A DNA stretch of 64,000 nt from Ochrobactrum sp. CGA5 (GTDB taxonomy: Bacteria; Pseudomonadota; Alphaproteobacteria; Rhizobiales; Rhizobiaceae). A program made the position numbers and the translations under genes. The notes below the pieces were generated by a model that saw only the letters and a program-made list of their open reading frames with translations, ran no database searches and had not been told where the DNA came from. Location: positions 420,802-484,801 of the forward strand of contig NZ_VCIG01000001.1 in assembly GCF_006345815.1 (NCBI RefSeq), in the 5' to 3' direction. Below, one piece after another: positions 39,817 through 48,168 of the stretch; position 1 is the first letter of the stretch; each line of letters opens with the position of its first letter.

Positions 39817-40710
39817 GTGAGCGGCGATCACGACCATGGAGACGTCAGCGATACACCGCTTCCGAGGTTGTGGATTGCTTTTGGGCTGACCAGTCTTTTC
39901 ATGATTGTCGAGATTATTGGCAGTTTCATCACCGGCAGTCTCGCGCTTTTATCCGATGCCATGCACATGGCGACTGACAGTTTTGCGCTTCTCCTTGCCC
40001 TGATTGCCATCTATCTGGGCCGACGGCCAGCCGATATTCTTCGCACTTATGGCTATGCTCGCTTTGAAATCCTTGCCGCGACGGTCAATGCGCTTCTGTT
40101 GCTGGGAGTGGCGCTCTATATCCTCTATGAAGCCGATGAGCGTCTTTCACGCCCCGCCGATGTGCAGGCCGTCGGCATGATGGGCGTTGCGGTGCTTGGC
40201 CTGATCGTCAACCTGATGTCCATGCGGGTCTTGATGGGGCACAAGGACGAAAGCCTCAACGTCAAGGGCGCTTATCTGGAAGTCTGGGCGGATATGTTGG
40301 GCTCCATGGGCGTGATCGTCGGCGCTCTGTTCATTTATCTGACCGGATGGGAATGGGTGGATTCCCTGATTGCTATCGGTGTCGGCTTTATGGTCTTTCC
40401 GCGCACATGGGTTCTGCTCAAGGAATGCATCAATATTCTGCTGGAAGGGGTCCCCGTTGGCTTGGATCTTGATGACTTGAAGAAAGCAGTTATGGCTGTG
40501 CCCGGCGTGACAACGCTCCACGACCTGCATGTCTGGTCGCTGACCAAGAACCAGAAATCCCTGACTGCGCATATCGTGCTGACGAATGGTTCAGAGGGAG
40601 AAACCGTACGTCGCGCGGTTGAACAGGTCTTGCAGGAGAAATACGATCTCCATCACACCACCTTGCAGATGGAAACGGTAGATCGCGCTTCTGCCGAGCA
40701 CATTCACTGA
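39817..40710 (+). CDS. Cation diffusion facilitator (zinc/cobalt/cadmium efflux)
   Basis: A 297-residue CDF transporter. The His-rich N-terminus (GDHDHGDVSD) and six helices fit the family. Metal-site pairs are SLALLSDAMHMATDSFALLL (Asp and HxxxD) and YLEVWADMLGSMGVI. The C-terminal cytoplasmic domain holds GVTTLHDLHVWSLT and HHTTLQMET. It probably exports Zn2+ or a related divalent ion in exchange for protons. The start is a GTG with AGGGAGGA upstream. Confidence 0.93.
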   Translation: MSGDHDHGDVSDTPLPRLWIAFGLTSLFMIVEIIGSFITGSLALLSDAMHMATDSFALLLALIAIYLGRRPADILRTYGYARFEILAATVNALLLLGVALYILYEADERLSRPADVQAVGMMGVAVLGLIVNLMSMRVLMGHKDESLNVKGAYLEVWADMLGSMGVIVGALFIYLTGWEWVDSLIAIGVGFMVFPRTWVLLKECINILLEGVPVGLDLDDLKKAVMAVPGVTTLHDLHVWSLTKNQKSLTAHIVLTNGSEGETVRRAVEQVLQEKYDLHHTTLQMETVDRASAEHIH

Positions 40711-40740
40711 AACTCGATACTCTGCCGGCACAAACAGGAA

Positions 40741-41085
40741 TTACCGGTCGCTCCAAACGGCAAGTTCATTTCCGGCTGGATCGGTAAAATGAAAACGCCG
40801 GCCGCCGGGGAAAGAGAAGATGGGCTTCACAATGGTGCCGCCTGCATCGGTAACGGCTTCCAGGGCTTCTTCCAGCCGCGCAGCATACAGTACTGGCAGA
40901 GGCTTTGCCGTCGCCTGTCCATCCGCATCAAAACCCCCGTCCAGTCCTTCCGAAAAGGCTGAATAGGTTGGGCCGTAATCAACAAAAGACCAACCGAAGG
41001 CGCGTGCATAGAAACTTTTCGCCGCATCGAGCGACCCGTTCCCTGCTGGCATTTCCAGATAATCAAGCTTGCCTGTGATACGCAT
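40741..41085 (-). CDS. VOC-superfamily (glyoxalase-like) protein
   Basis: A 114-residue single-domain vicinal oxygen chelate protein. Features are LDYLEMPAGNGSLDAAKSFY and ARAFGWSFVDYGPTYSAF at the N-terminus, and GGTIVKPIFSFPGGRRFHFTD followed by PAGNELAVWSDR at the end, the usual paired beta-alpha-beta-beta-beta units. It may bind metal and act on small molecules; no specific substrate is evident. It faces the CDF gene convergently. Confidence 0.86.
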   Translation of the reverse strand: MRITGKLDYLEMPAGNGSLDAAKSFYARAFGWSFVDYGPTYSAFSEGLDGGFDADGQATAKPLPVLYAARLEEALEAVTDAGGTIVKPIFSFPGGRRFHFTDPAGNELAVWSDR

Positions 41086-41271
41086 GACCGAATTCCAATT
41101 CGTTCCTTATTTGTTCTTATTTTTGCTGTATCTGGCCAGCAGAGTCAATCAGTTATGTTACTGTTTTTCGGCTAATCTCGCCTCTAATCGATTCTATTGT
41201 CGCGGCTTGTCTTTTTTGGTTGGCAGTAGCCTTGCGGATCGCATAAGCAACGGGAAGCAGGTTCTGGGAGT

Positions 41272-41290
41272 GCTTGCAACTGTTGCAAGC
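41272..41290 (+). promoter_or_regulatory. Operator-like inverted repeat before ppdK
   Basis: GCTTGCAA-CTG-TTGCAAGC is a perfect 8-bp inverted repeat with a 3-base centre, 36 bases ahead of the ppdK ATG. Its symmetry and place suit a dimeric repressor or a small leader hairpin. No known regulator is assigned. Confidence 0.45.
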
Positions 41291-41326
41291 CTTTCATGAA
41301 CCGATCCTGCATCAAGGGAGGCCATG

Positions 41327-43990
41327 ATGGCGAAGTGGGTGTACACGTTCGGCGACGGCAAGGCAGAAGGTGCGGCAAGCGACCGTAATCTTCTCGGCGG
41401 CAAGGGAGCGAACCTGGCTGAAATGAGCAGCCTTGGTCTTCCGGTGCCTCCAGGCTTTACCATTACGACCGAAGTCTGCACCTATTATTACGATCATGAG
41501 CGCACCTATCCAACCGAACTGAACGATCAGGTTCAGGCGGCGCTGGCCCATATTACAAAAGTGACGGGGCGCAATTTCGGCGACGCAGAAAAGCCGCTTC
41601 TCGTGTCGGTGCGCTCCGGCGCCCGTGCTTCGATGCCTGGCATGATGGATACGGTGCTCAATCTCGGCCTCAACGACGAGACGGTTCAAGCCATTGCCCG
41701 TGAGGCAGGTGACGAGCGTTTCGCCTATGATAGCTACCGCCGCTTCATCCAGATGTATTCTGATGTCGTACTGGGCGTTGATCATGGTTTCTTCGAGGAA
41801 ATTCTCGAAGACAAGAAGGCTGATCTTGGCGTCGAAGTCGATACGGCGCTGACAGCCGAAGACTGGAAGGATGTTATCGCTTCCTACAAGGCCAAGGTGG
41901 AGGAAGAACTCGGCCAGCCTTTTCCGCAAGACCCGCGCGAACAGCTTTGGGGCGCTATCGGTGCAGTCTTCTCCAGTTGGATGAATGCGCGCGCTATCAC
42001 CTATCGTCGGTTGCATAACATCCCAGCGGCTTGGGGCACGGCGGTTAACGTGCAGGCTATGGTGTTCGGCAACATGGGCGAGACTTCTGCGACCGGCGTT
42101 GCCTTCACACGCAATCCCTCGACCGGCGAGAAGAAGCTATACGGCGAGTTTCTCGTCAATGCGCAGGGGGAAGATGTCGTTGCTGGTATCCGCACGCCGC
42201 AAAACATTACCGAAGAAGCGCGTATCGCAGCCGGGTCCGACAAGCCGTCGCTCGAAAAGGTAATGCCGGAAGCCTTCGCCGAATTCCTCAAGGTCGCTGA
42301 CCGGCTGGAACAGCATTATCGCGACATGCAGGACCTCGAATTCACCATTGAACGCGGCAAATTGTGGATGCTCCAGACCCGTTCGGGCAAGCGCACCGCA
42401 AAGGCAGCGTTGAAAATGGCTGTAGAAATGGCGGGCGAAGGCCTTATTTCGGAGGAGGAAGCGGTTCTGCGTGTTGATCCAGCATCACTCGACCAGCTTC
42501 TTCACCCGACCATCGATCCACGTGCAGAACGTCAGGTTATCGGTCAGGGGCTACCGGCATCGCCGGGCGCCGCAACGGGTGAAATTGTCTTCTCTTCTGA
42601 AGATGCGGAGCAGGCAAAATCGGAAGGCCGCAAGGTTATTCTCGTTCGCATCGAGACCAGCCCGGAAGATATCCACGGCATGCATGCGGCGGAAGGCATT
42701 CTGACAACGCGCGGCGGCATGACCAGTCACGCGGCCGTGGTCGCACGCGGCATGGGCAAGCCGTGTGTTTCCGGCGCGGGGTCGCTTCGCGTCGATTATC
42801 GCAATGGCGTCATGCTCGCAGCCGGCCAGACCTTCAAGAAGGGCGATGTCGTTACCGTCGATGGCGGTACCGGGCAGGTCCTCAAAGGGGCGGTCGCCAT
42901 GCTGCAGCCTGAGCTTTCCGGCGATTTTGGCAAGCTCATGGAATGGGCTGACCGGACCCGCCGGATGAAGGTTCGCGCCAATGCAGAAACACCGGCAGAT
43001 GCCCGCACGGCGCGTTCGTTCGGAGCGGAAGGCATCGGACTTTGCCGGACTGAACATATGTTCTTCGACGGCAGCCGCATCGTCGCCATGCGTGAAATGA
43101 TTCTGTCCGATAACGAAGAAGGTCGCCGCACCGCTCTGGCAAAGCTTCTGCCGATGCAACGTTCGGATTTCGTAGAGCTTTTCGAGATCATGAAGGGGCT
43201 CCCGGTTACGATCCGCCTGCTCGATCCGCCATTGCATGAGTTCCTGCCGCATACGGACGAGGAAGTGGCGGACGTTGCGCGTTCTATGGGTGTCGGCGCT
43301 GCCAAGTTACGCGAACGCGCCGACGCTTTGCATGAATTTAACCCGATGCTGGGTCATCGTGGTTGCCGTCTGGCCGTGTCCTATCCGGAAATCGCGGAAA
43401 TGCAGGCCCGGGCGATTTTTGAAGCTGCCGTCGAAGCAGGTAAGAAAACCGGCGAGCATGTCGTGCCGGAAGTGATGGTGCCTCTGGTCGGTCTGAAAGC
43501 CGAGCTCGATTTCGTAAAGGCGCGTATCGATGCTATTGCCAAAGAAGTCATGGGTGAGGCGGGCATAAAGATAGACTATATGGTTGGCACGATGATCGAA
43601 CTGCCGCGCGCTGCATTGCGCGCCGCCGAAATCGCCGAAACGGCTGAGTTCTTCTCGTTTGGCACCAACGACTTGACGCAAACGACGTTCGGCATTTCAC
43701 GCGACGATGCGTCGTCGTTCCTGACCTCCTATCAGAGCCGTGGAGTGATCGAGCAAGACCCGTTCGTGTCCCTCGATCTCGAAGGTGTTGGCGAGCTGGT
43801 GGAAATTGCCGCCGAACGCGGACGAAAAACCCGCGAGAAACTGAAGCTCGGCATTTGCGGCGAGCATGGAGGTGATCCGGCATCGATCGCATTCTGCGAG
43901 AAGACAGGTCTCGACTATGTTTCCTGTTCGCCGTTCCGCGTGCCGATAGCCCGCCTCGCAGCAGCGCAGTCGGCCATACGCAAGGTTTGA
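41327..43990 (+). CDS. ppdK: Pyruvate, phosphate dikinase
   Basis: Interconverts pyruvate, ATP and phosphate with PEP, AMP and diphosphate, supporting gluconeogenesis. The 887-residue protein has the nucleotide-binding domain (GGKGANLAEMSSLGLPVPPG and SVRSGARASMPGMMDTVLNL), the swivelling phosphohistidine domain (GGMTSHAAVVARGMGKPCV), and the PEP-binding barrel with FFSFGTNDLTQTTFG and the catalytic Cys in ICGEHGGDP. I use the second of two adjacent ATGs, because GGAGG is 5 bases away from it. Confidence 0.97.
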   Translation: MAKWVYTFGDGKAEGAASDRNLLGGKGANLAEMSSLGLPVPPGFTITTEVCTYYYDHERTYPTELNDQVQAALAHITKVTGRNFGDAEKPLLVSVRSGARASMPGMMDTVLNLGLNDETVQAIAREAGDERFAYDSYRRFIQMYSDVVLGVDHGFFEEILEDKKADLGVEVDTALTAEDWKDVIASYKAKVEEELGQPFPQDPREQLWGAIGAVFSSWMNARAITYRRLHNIPAAWGTAVNVQAMVFGNMGETSATGVAFTRNPSTGEKKLYGEFLVNAQGEDVVAGIRTPQNITEEARIAAGSDKPSLEKVMPEAFAEFLKVADRLEQHYRDMQDLEFTIERGKLWMLQTRSGKRTAKAALKMAVEMAGEGLISEEEAVLRVDPASLDQLLHPTIDPRAERQVIGQGLPASPGAATGEIVFSSEDAEQAKSEGRKVILVRIETSPEDIHGMHAAEGILTTRGGMTSHAAVVARGMGKPCVSGAGSLRVDYRNGVMLAAGQTFKKGDVVTVDGGTGQVLKGAVAMLQPELSGDFGKLMEWADRTRRMKVRANAETPADARTARSFGAEGIGLCRTEHMFFDGSRIVAMREMILSDNEEGRRTALAKLLPMQRSDFVELFEIMKGLPVTIRLLDPPLHEFLPHTDEEVADVARSMGVGAAKLRERADALHEFNPMLGHRGCRLAVSYPEIAEMQARAIFEAAVEAGKKTGEHVVPEVMVPLVGLKAELDFVKARIDAIAKEVMGEAGIKIDYMVGTMIELPRAALRAAEIAETAEFFSFGTNDLTQTTFGISRDDASSFLTSYQSRGVIEQDPFVSLDLEGVGELVEIAAERGRKTREKLKLGICGEHGGDPASIAFCEKTGLDYVSCSPFRVPIARLAAAQSAIRKV

Positions 43991-44007
43991 CAGAACGCCA
44001 CAATTTG

Positions 44008-44042
44008 GCTTAGCTGCCGGAGTAATTTTCCGGTGGTTAAGC
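44008..44042 (+). terminator. Terminator-like hairpin after ppdK
   Basis: GCTTA-CTGCCGGA ... TCCGG-TAAGC interrupted stem followed by TATTTT, 18 bases after the ppdK stop. Confidence 0.5.
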
Positions 44043-44062
44043 TATTTTCAGAAGATATTGTC

Positions 44063-44893
44063 ATGCTTCGTTACATCGCTGCGGCCGGGGCCGCCATTCT
44101 CGTCACGACCGGCATTGCCAGCGCCTACGATGTCTCGCCGCAGGAGCGTGCAAATAGCAAGGCCAGCCACGACACGATCAAGATCGTTGAGCCGCAACTG
44201 CATATCGCGCGCGGTGGTGCTGCTTCGCCACAGGTGGCGCTGACGCTTGATGCATGCATGGGCAAGACAGATCACCGGATTCTGGACATGCTGGTGCAGA
44301 ACCGTATTCCAGCGACGATCTTTGTGACGGGTCGATGGATAAAACAGAATCAGGCCGCCATGGCGGTTTTGAAGGCCAATGCCGATCTGTTCGATATCGA
44401 AAACCATGGCGCAATGCACATTCCGGCCATCACCAATGAGCCGAAGATGTATGGTATCAAGACCGCAGGGTCACTTGAGGCGGTCCATCGGGAAATCGAT
44501 GCCGGAGCGACAGCGATCACCGATGCCGGAGTATCGAAGCCCGTCTGGTATCGCGACGCGACAGCCCGTTATTCGACCGATGCGATCAAGCTGGCAACGA
44601 GCATGGGCTACAAGATTGGCGGTTATTCGCTGAATGGAGATCAGGGCGCTTCGTTGCTCGCGCCCACAGTTGCGCGCCGCATTGCCGCCGCGCGTGATGG
44701 CGATGTCATAATCTCGCATATCAACCAGCCAACACGGTCAGCGGGCGCAGGTGTGGCCAAAGGCGTTCTGGCATTGAAAGCGAAGGGAATGAAATTCGTA
44801 CTTCTCAAGGATGTTGAGACGACAATGACGCTCAATCCGGTCGCGCCGCACAATGTTCACGCAGGCGTTCCAAAGCCTGACGCGCCGAAATAG
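44063..44893 (+). CDS. Secreted polysaccharide deacetylase (NodB fold)
   Basis: A 276-residue protein with a signal peptide ending near GIASAYDV. The NodB motif 1 is VALTLDACMGKTDHRI, where the usual TFDDG is replaced by TLDAC, so the metal-binding second Asp is missing. Motif 2 is ENHGAMHIPAI (HxxxH), motif 3 is VWYRDATARYS, and later DGDVIISHINQP provides a histidine. These match a periplasmic subset of the family. It could act on peptidoglycan or surface glycan; activity is uncertain. The start at 44063 puts the signal peptide first. Confidence 0.82.
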   Translation: MLRYIAAAGAAILVTTGIASAYDVSPQERANSKASHDTIKIVEPQLHIARGGAASPQVALTLDACMGKTDHRILDMLVQNRIPATIFVTGRWIKQNQAAMAVLKANADLFDIENHGAMHIPAITNEPKMYGIKTAGSLEAVHREIDAGATAITDAGVSKPVWYRDATARYSTDAIKLATSMGYKIGGYSLNGDQGASLLAPTVARRIAAARDGDVIISHINQPTRSAGAGVAKGVLALKAKGMKFVLLKDVETTMTLNPVAPHNVHAGVPKPDAPK

Positions 44894-44907
44894 CCCAGTT
44901 TGACAGC

Positions 44908-45306
44908 TCAGGCGCTGTTGAGTTTCTCTTTCGGGGAAAGACTTCTCATAACGGCGGCGTAGTTGCGGCCGAGGCTTTCAAAAACGGCATTCTCGCCCGT
45001 TGGCGGTTCAACGGAAAGGGTCGTGCCGTCATTGCGTAATGTGACGAAGATGACCTGGTCTTCCGGCTGTCCGGCAATGGATATTGCACCGATGCGTTGT
45101 GCTTCGCTGGTGTCGAGAGCTGGCATATTGAACAGAACTTCGCCGCCCACACGGTCAGCGGCTTTGGCGAGCGCGGAATCAAAACCTTCGATAAGGACGT
45201 CGATGGCTCCGAGCGCGAACTCCAGTTCGACGGCTTCAAGCGTCATCGCATCCTCTGCGGTTGTGCCGTCCGGCGACTGGTTGCCATTTTGAAGGGCGCG
45301 ATCCAT
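44908..45306 (-). CDS. Hypothetical protein, 132 residues
   Basis: A soluble protein with no signal peptide. It has an acidic helical N-terminal half (LEAVELEFALGAIDVLIEGF) and a beta-rich C-terminal half (AQRIGAISIAGQPEDQVIFV). The ATG at 45306 follows GGAGAGGACGGA, a strong ribosome-binding site, and is preferred to 45342. It faces the deacetylase convergently. I do not recognise a domain. Confidence 0.7.
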   Translation of the reverse strand: MDRALQNGNQSPDGTTAEDAMTLEAVELEFALGAIDVLIEGFDSALAKAADRVGGEVLFNMPALDTSEAQRIGAISIAGQPEDQVIFVTLRNDGTTLSVEPPTGENAVFESLGRNYAAVMRSLSPKEKLNSA

Positions 45307-45411
45307 TCCGTCCTCTCCGACGATTGCAATATAAGCCCCCATTACACAATCATGCCTTCTATTAGCAGTCGCTGCAATGCCTTTTTATTTGATTTACCTA
45401 GCTTTTTTCAC

Positions 45412-45431
45412 TTACCAGTTAAAACTGGTAA
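45412..45431. promoter_or_regulatory. Operator-like perfect inverted repeat
   Basis: TTACCAGTT-AA-AACTGGTAA, 9-bp arms and a 2-base centre, 106 bases upstream of the 132-residue gene and 284 upstream of the cytochrome gene. TTACC/GGTAA arms recall sites of winged-helix repressors (HxlR-like), but the regulator is unknown. Confidence 0.5.
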
Positions 45432-45448
45432 TCTTTGCAGGCTAAGAA

Positions 45449-45489
45449 CGTATCCCGAAAAGCGCGAAGCGATTTTCAGACCAGATGCG
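45449..45489. repeat. Dispersed palindromic repeat, copy C
   Basis: CGTATCCCGAAAAGCGCGAA followed by GCGATTTTCAGACCAGATGC, a more diverged copy of the repeats at 14034 and 29895, retaining TCCCGAAAA, CGAAGCG and the GATGCG end. Confidence 0.55.
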
Positions 45490-45714
45490 TATTGAACAAA
45501 CAGTTGGAGCGCAGGTCCGACTGAGTGGCGCTTCGGGAGGGCTCCGCCTCTAATGCGATTTGCCTAATCTATCAAGTACGCATGGAGTCTATGAGATATT
45601 GCTTTAGTAGATCGCTAAATATTGATCGCGATAGGTTTTGATCGCGGTCAATGCTCTTTCCTCGCGAATCTTCGACGTTCTCCTCATCACAAGGGAATTG
45701 GTGTCGGAGGGCAC

Positions 45715-47058
45715 ATGAAATTGATATGGAAAGCGGCGATCGGCAGCGCAGGTGCGCTAGCCGCAGCCTGGTTCTTTGCGCTTTCAACCCCCCATTGGCT
45801 TGCCACGAGGCATGAAATTGCGGTCGATGTCACCGATAAGGCTTTGATCGAAAAAGGCGAATATATTGCGCATGCGGGTGATTGCGCTGCATGTCATACG
45901 GCACCTGGAGGCAAGGCGTTTGCGGGCGGGCTCGGCATGCAGACGCCGCTTGGCACGATTTATTCAACGAACATCACGCCAGACAGAAAAACCGGTATCG
46001 GTGGCTATAGTTATGCCGATTTCGAGCGTGCAGTGCGGCAGGGTGTGCGTCGGGATAACGTTCATCTCTATCCGGCAATGCCATTTGTGTCCTATACGGT
46101 AGTGAATGACGAGGACATGAAAGCGCTTTATGCGTTCTTCATGTCGAAGGTCGAACCGGTACAACAGGATAACCAGCCCAGCACCTTGCCTTGGCCGACC
46201 AACATGCGCTGGCCGCTCGCTTACTGGCAGCTCTTCTTTGGCAATTCGCGTCCATTCGAGATTGCAGCCGATACGGATCCAGTGATCGCCCGCGGCGCTT
46301 ATCTGGTTGAGGGGCTGGGGCATTGCGGCGCGTGTCATACGCCACGCGGTTTCGCTTATGAAGAAAAAGCGGTGAAGAACGATCCGAAGGGCAGGTTCCT
46401 GTCTGGCTCGGTTCTGGAGGGCTGGTACGCGAAGAATCTGCGTGACCAGGATACGGGGCTTTCGACATGGGCCGAGGATGAGATTGTCACCTTCCTCAAG
46501 ACCGGGCGTACCGATCGTACAGCGGCATTCGGCTCGATGGCTGATGTCGTGCAGCATTCAACACAGTACCTTGCGGAAGATGATCTGCGGGCGATTGCCC
46601 GTTATCTGAAGTCGCTACCGCCAAGCGAAGATCGCAAGCGTAAATGGCAGCCGAAGGAAGATGTGACGACGGCGGCACTCAAGGCGGGAGATTTCAGTGC
46701 GCCAGGGGCCTTGTCCTATGTCGAGCAATGTTCGGTCTGTCACCGTATGGACGGTAAGGGGGCACCCCGCATCTATCCGGCGCTTGCTGGCAATTCGATT
46801 GTCTTTGCGGATGATCCAAGCTCGCTCATTCAGGTCACTCTGACCGGCGGAAAGACGCCCGATACGCCAGCGGACAAAATGGCATTCACCATGCCCGGCT
46901 TTGCCAACCTTCCGAACTGGCAGGTCGCCGAAATCCTGAACTTCATTCGCAACGGCTGGGGCAATCACGGCGCTGCCATATCGGAGCAGGATATTGCGCG
47001 TATGCGGCGTGAAATCGCTCACAAGCCCGTCCACTACATTCCGGAGAATAAGCAATGA
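45715..47058 (+). CDS. Membrane-anchored trihaem cytochrome c
   Basis: A 447-residue protein with an N-terminal helix (LIWKAAIGSAGALAAAWFFA) and three haem-binding CxxCH sites: GDCAACHTAPGG, GHCGACHTPRG and QCSVCHRMDGKG. This layout is that of the cytochrome subunit of alcohol, aldehyde or gluconate dehydrogenases in the periplasm. No flavin or quinone dehydrogenase subunit is next to it, unlike the usual operon. It should carry electrons between a periplasmic oxidase or dehydrogenase and the respiratory chain. It overlaps the next cytochrome gene by four bases (ATGA). GGAGGG precedes the chosen ATG. Confidence 0.9.
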   Translation: MKLIWKAAIGSAGALAAAWFFALSTPHWLATRHEIAVDVTDKALIEKGEYIAHAGDCAACHTAPGGKAFAGGLGMQTPLGTIYSTNITPDRKTGIGGYSYADFERAVRQGVRRDNVHLYPAMPFVSYTVVNDEDMKALYAFFMSKVEPVQQDNQPSTLPWPTNMRWPLAYWQLFFGNSRPFEIAADTDPVIARGAYLVEGLGHCGACHTPRGFAYEEKAVKNDPKGRFLSGSVLEGWYAKNLRDQDTGLSTWAEDEIVTFLKTGRTDRTAAFGSMADVVQHSTQYLAEDDLRAIARYLKSLPPSEDRKRKWQPKEDVTTAALKAGDFSAPGALSYVEQCSVCHRMDGKGAPRIYPALAGNSIVFADDPSSLIQVTLTGGKTPDTPADKMAFTMPGFANLPNWQVAEILNFIRNGWGNHGAAISEQDIARMRREIAHKPVHYIPENKQ

Positions 47059-47966
47059 AAACCAGTACGATTGTCGTCCTCGGTGCCGGTTTTGCGGTGG
47101 CAGTAACGAGCGGTGCTTTCCTCTTCAATCATCTGCGACCTTCGCTGGATGCTCCGGTTCCCAAAGCCTACGCTGTTCTGGACAAGGACAAAAATCAGGT
47201 CGGAGCCTATGTCATTCCGGCGGACCGTGACATTCTCAGGCAGCCGAACGCGTCCGAGATCATGCATGGCAAGCGTCTTCTCAACGAAACGGCACGGCTT
47301 CTGCCCGACAATGTCGGCAACGGCCTGAACTGCAACTCCTGTCATATAGGGCAGGGAAAGGTGGACAATGCAGCACCGTACATCAATACCAGTAATTTTT
47401 ATCCTGCCGTCATGCCGCGCGCGGGTAAGGAGATTGATCTGGTGATGCGCATCAACGGCTGCTTCCAGCGTTCGATGAATGGCAAGCCGCTGGCACCCGA
47501 CGGGACCGATATGAAAGCGATGATCGCCTATATGGACTGGCTGCGGCAGGATGTGAAAAAGGGTACGAAAGTGGCGGTCCGCAATGCCGGTCCCATCGAT
47601 CAGAGCCTCGTTCCCGATCCGGTCAATGGCGCAAGGATCTATGCCGCACAATGTTCGACCTGTCATGGCACGGATGGCGAAGGCATGAAAGACCAGGCCG
47701 GTGACTACATTTTCCCACCGCTCTGGGGGGATGAAAGCTTCAATATCGGGGCAGGGATGGCCCGAACTTACAAGGCGGCGCAGTTTGTAAAATATGCGAT
47801 GCCGCCAGCCCAGAACTACAATCTGCCTATTGGGCAGGGCGGAGTTCTGACCGATCAGGAGGCCATCGACGTGTCGGAATATTTCACCCATATGCCGCGC
47901 CCGGATTTCGCAGGTAAGGTGAAGGACTGGCCGAACACGAAGAAGCCGAAAGACGCGCGTTATTGA
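47055..47966 (+). CDS. Dihaem c cytochrome, thiosulphate dehydrogenase (TsdA)-like
   Basis: A 303-residue exported protein with a signal or anchor helix at the N-terminus and two CxxCH sites, NCNSCHIGQGK and QCSTCHGTDGEG. Segments RINGCFQRSMNGKPL and FPPLWGDESFNIGAGMARTY resemble TsdA, in which a cysteine outside the CxxCH serves as axial ligand of the active-site haem; the Cys in INGC is the likely counterpart. TsdA joins two thiosulphates to tetrathionate, but the substrate here is inferred. It overlaps the trihaem gene, so the pair is a unit. A terminator follows. Confidence 0.8.
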   Translation: MKTSTIVVLGAGFAVAVTSGAFLFNHLRPSLDAPVPKAYAVLDKDKNQVGAYVIPADRDILRQPNASEIMHGKRLLNETARLLPDNVGNGLNCNSCHIGQGKVDNAAPYINTSNFYPAVMPRAGKEIDLVMRINGCFQRSMNGKPLAPDGTDMKAMIAYMDWLRQDVKKGTKVAVRNAGPIDQSLVPDPVNGARIYAAQCSTCHGTDGEGMKDQAGDYIFPPLWGDESFNIGAGMARTYKAAQFVKYAMPPAQNYNLPIGQGGVLTDQEAIDVSEYFTHMPRPDFAGKVKDWPNTKKPKDARY

Positions 47967-47983
47967 ATGGCATAGACAGGAAA

Positions 47984-48016
47984 AATGCCCCGTCCTGTAG
48001 AAGGGTGGGGCATTTG
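47984..48016 (+). terminator. Intrinsic terminator after the cytochrome pair
   Basis: AAATGCCCC, 15-base loop, GGGGCATTT followed by GAGTTT, 18 bases after the stop codon. Confidence 0.65.
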
Positions 48017-48168
48017 AGTTTCTATGTTGAGGTTTTGCCGAGCGAAAGTCTCTCTGCTATTCATACTGCGTGAAAACAGAGTAGCTTCAACGATTCCGTA
48101 TCAGTTGGAAATACTCTGGGCCTTTTCCGGTTGAGGCAGTTTTCTGAAGATGCTGCCTGGGAGACCAT

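Larger units (their letters stand above)
45307..45714. other. Divergent intergenic region, hypothetical gene / cytochrome gene
   Basis: About 400 bases. It contains the inverted repeat at 45412-45431 and a dispersed-repeat copy at 45449-45489. Remaining sequence shows no convincing small gene. Confidence 0.55.

Noticed and set aside
44008..44062. GTG at 44033 as start of the deacetylase
   Set aside because: It would fall inside the ppdK hairpin and put ten residues before the signal peptide.
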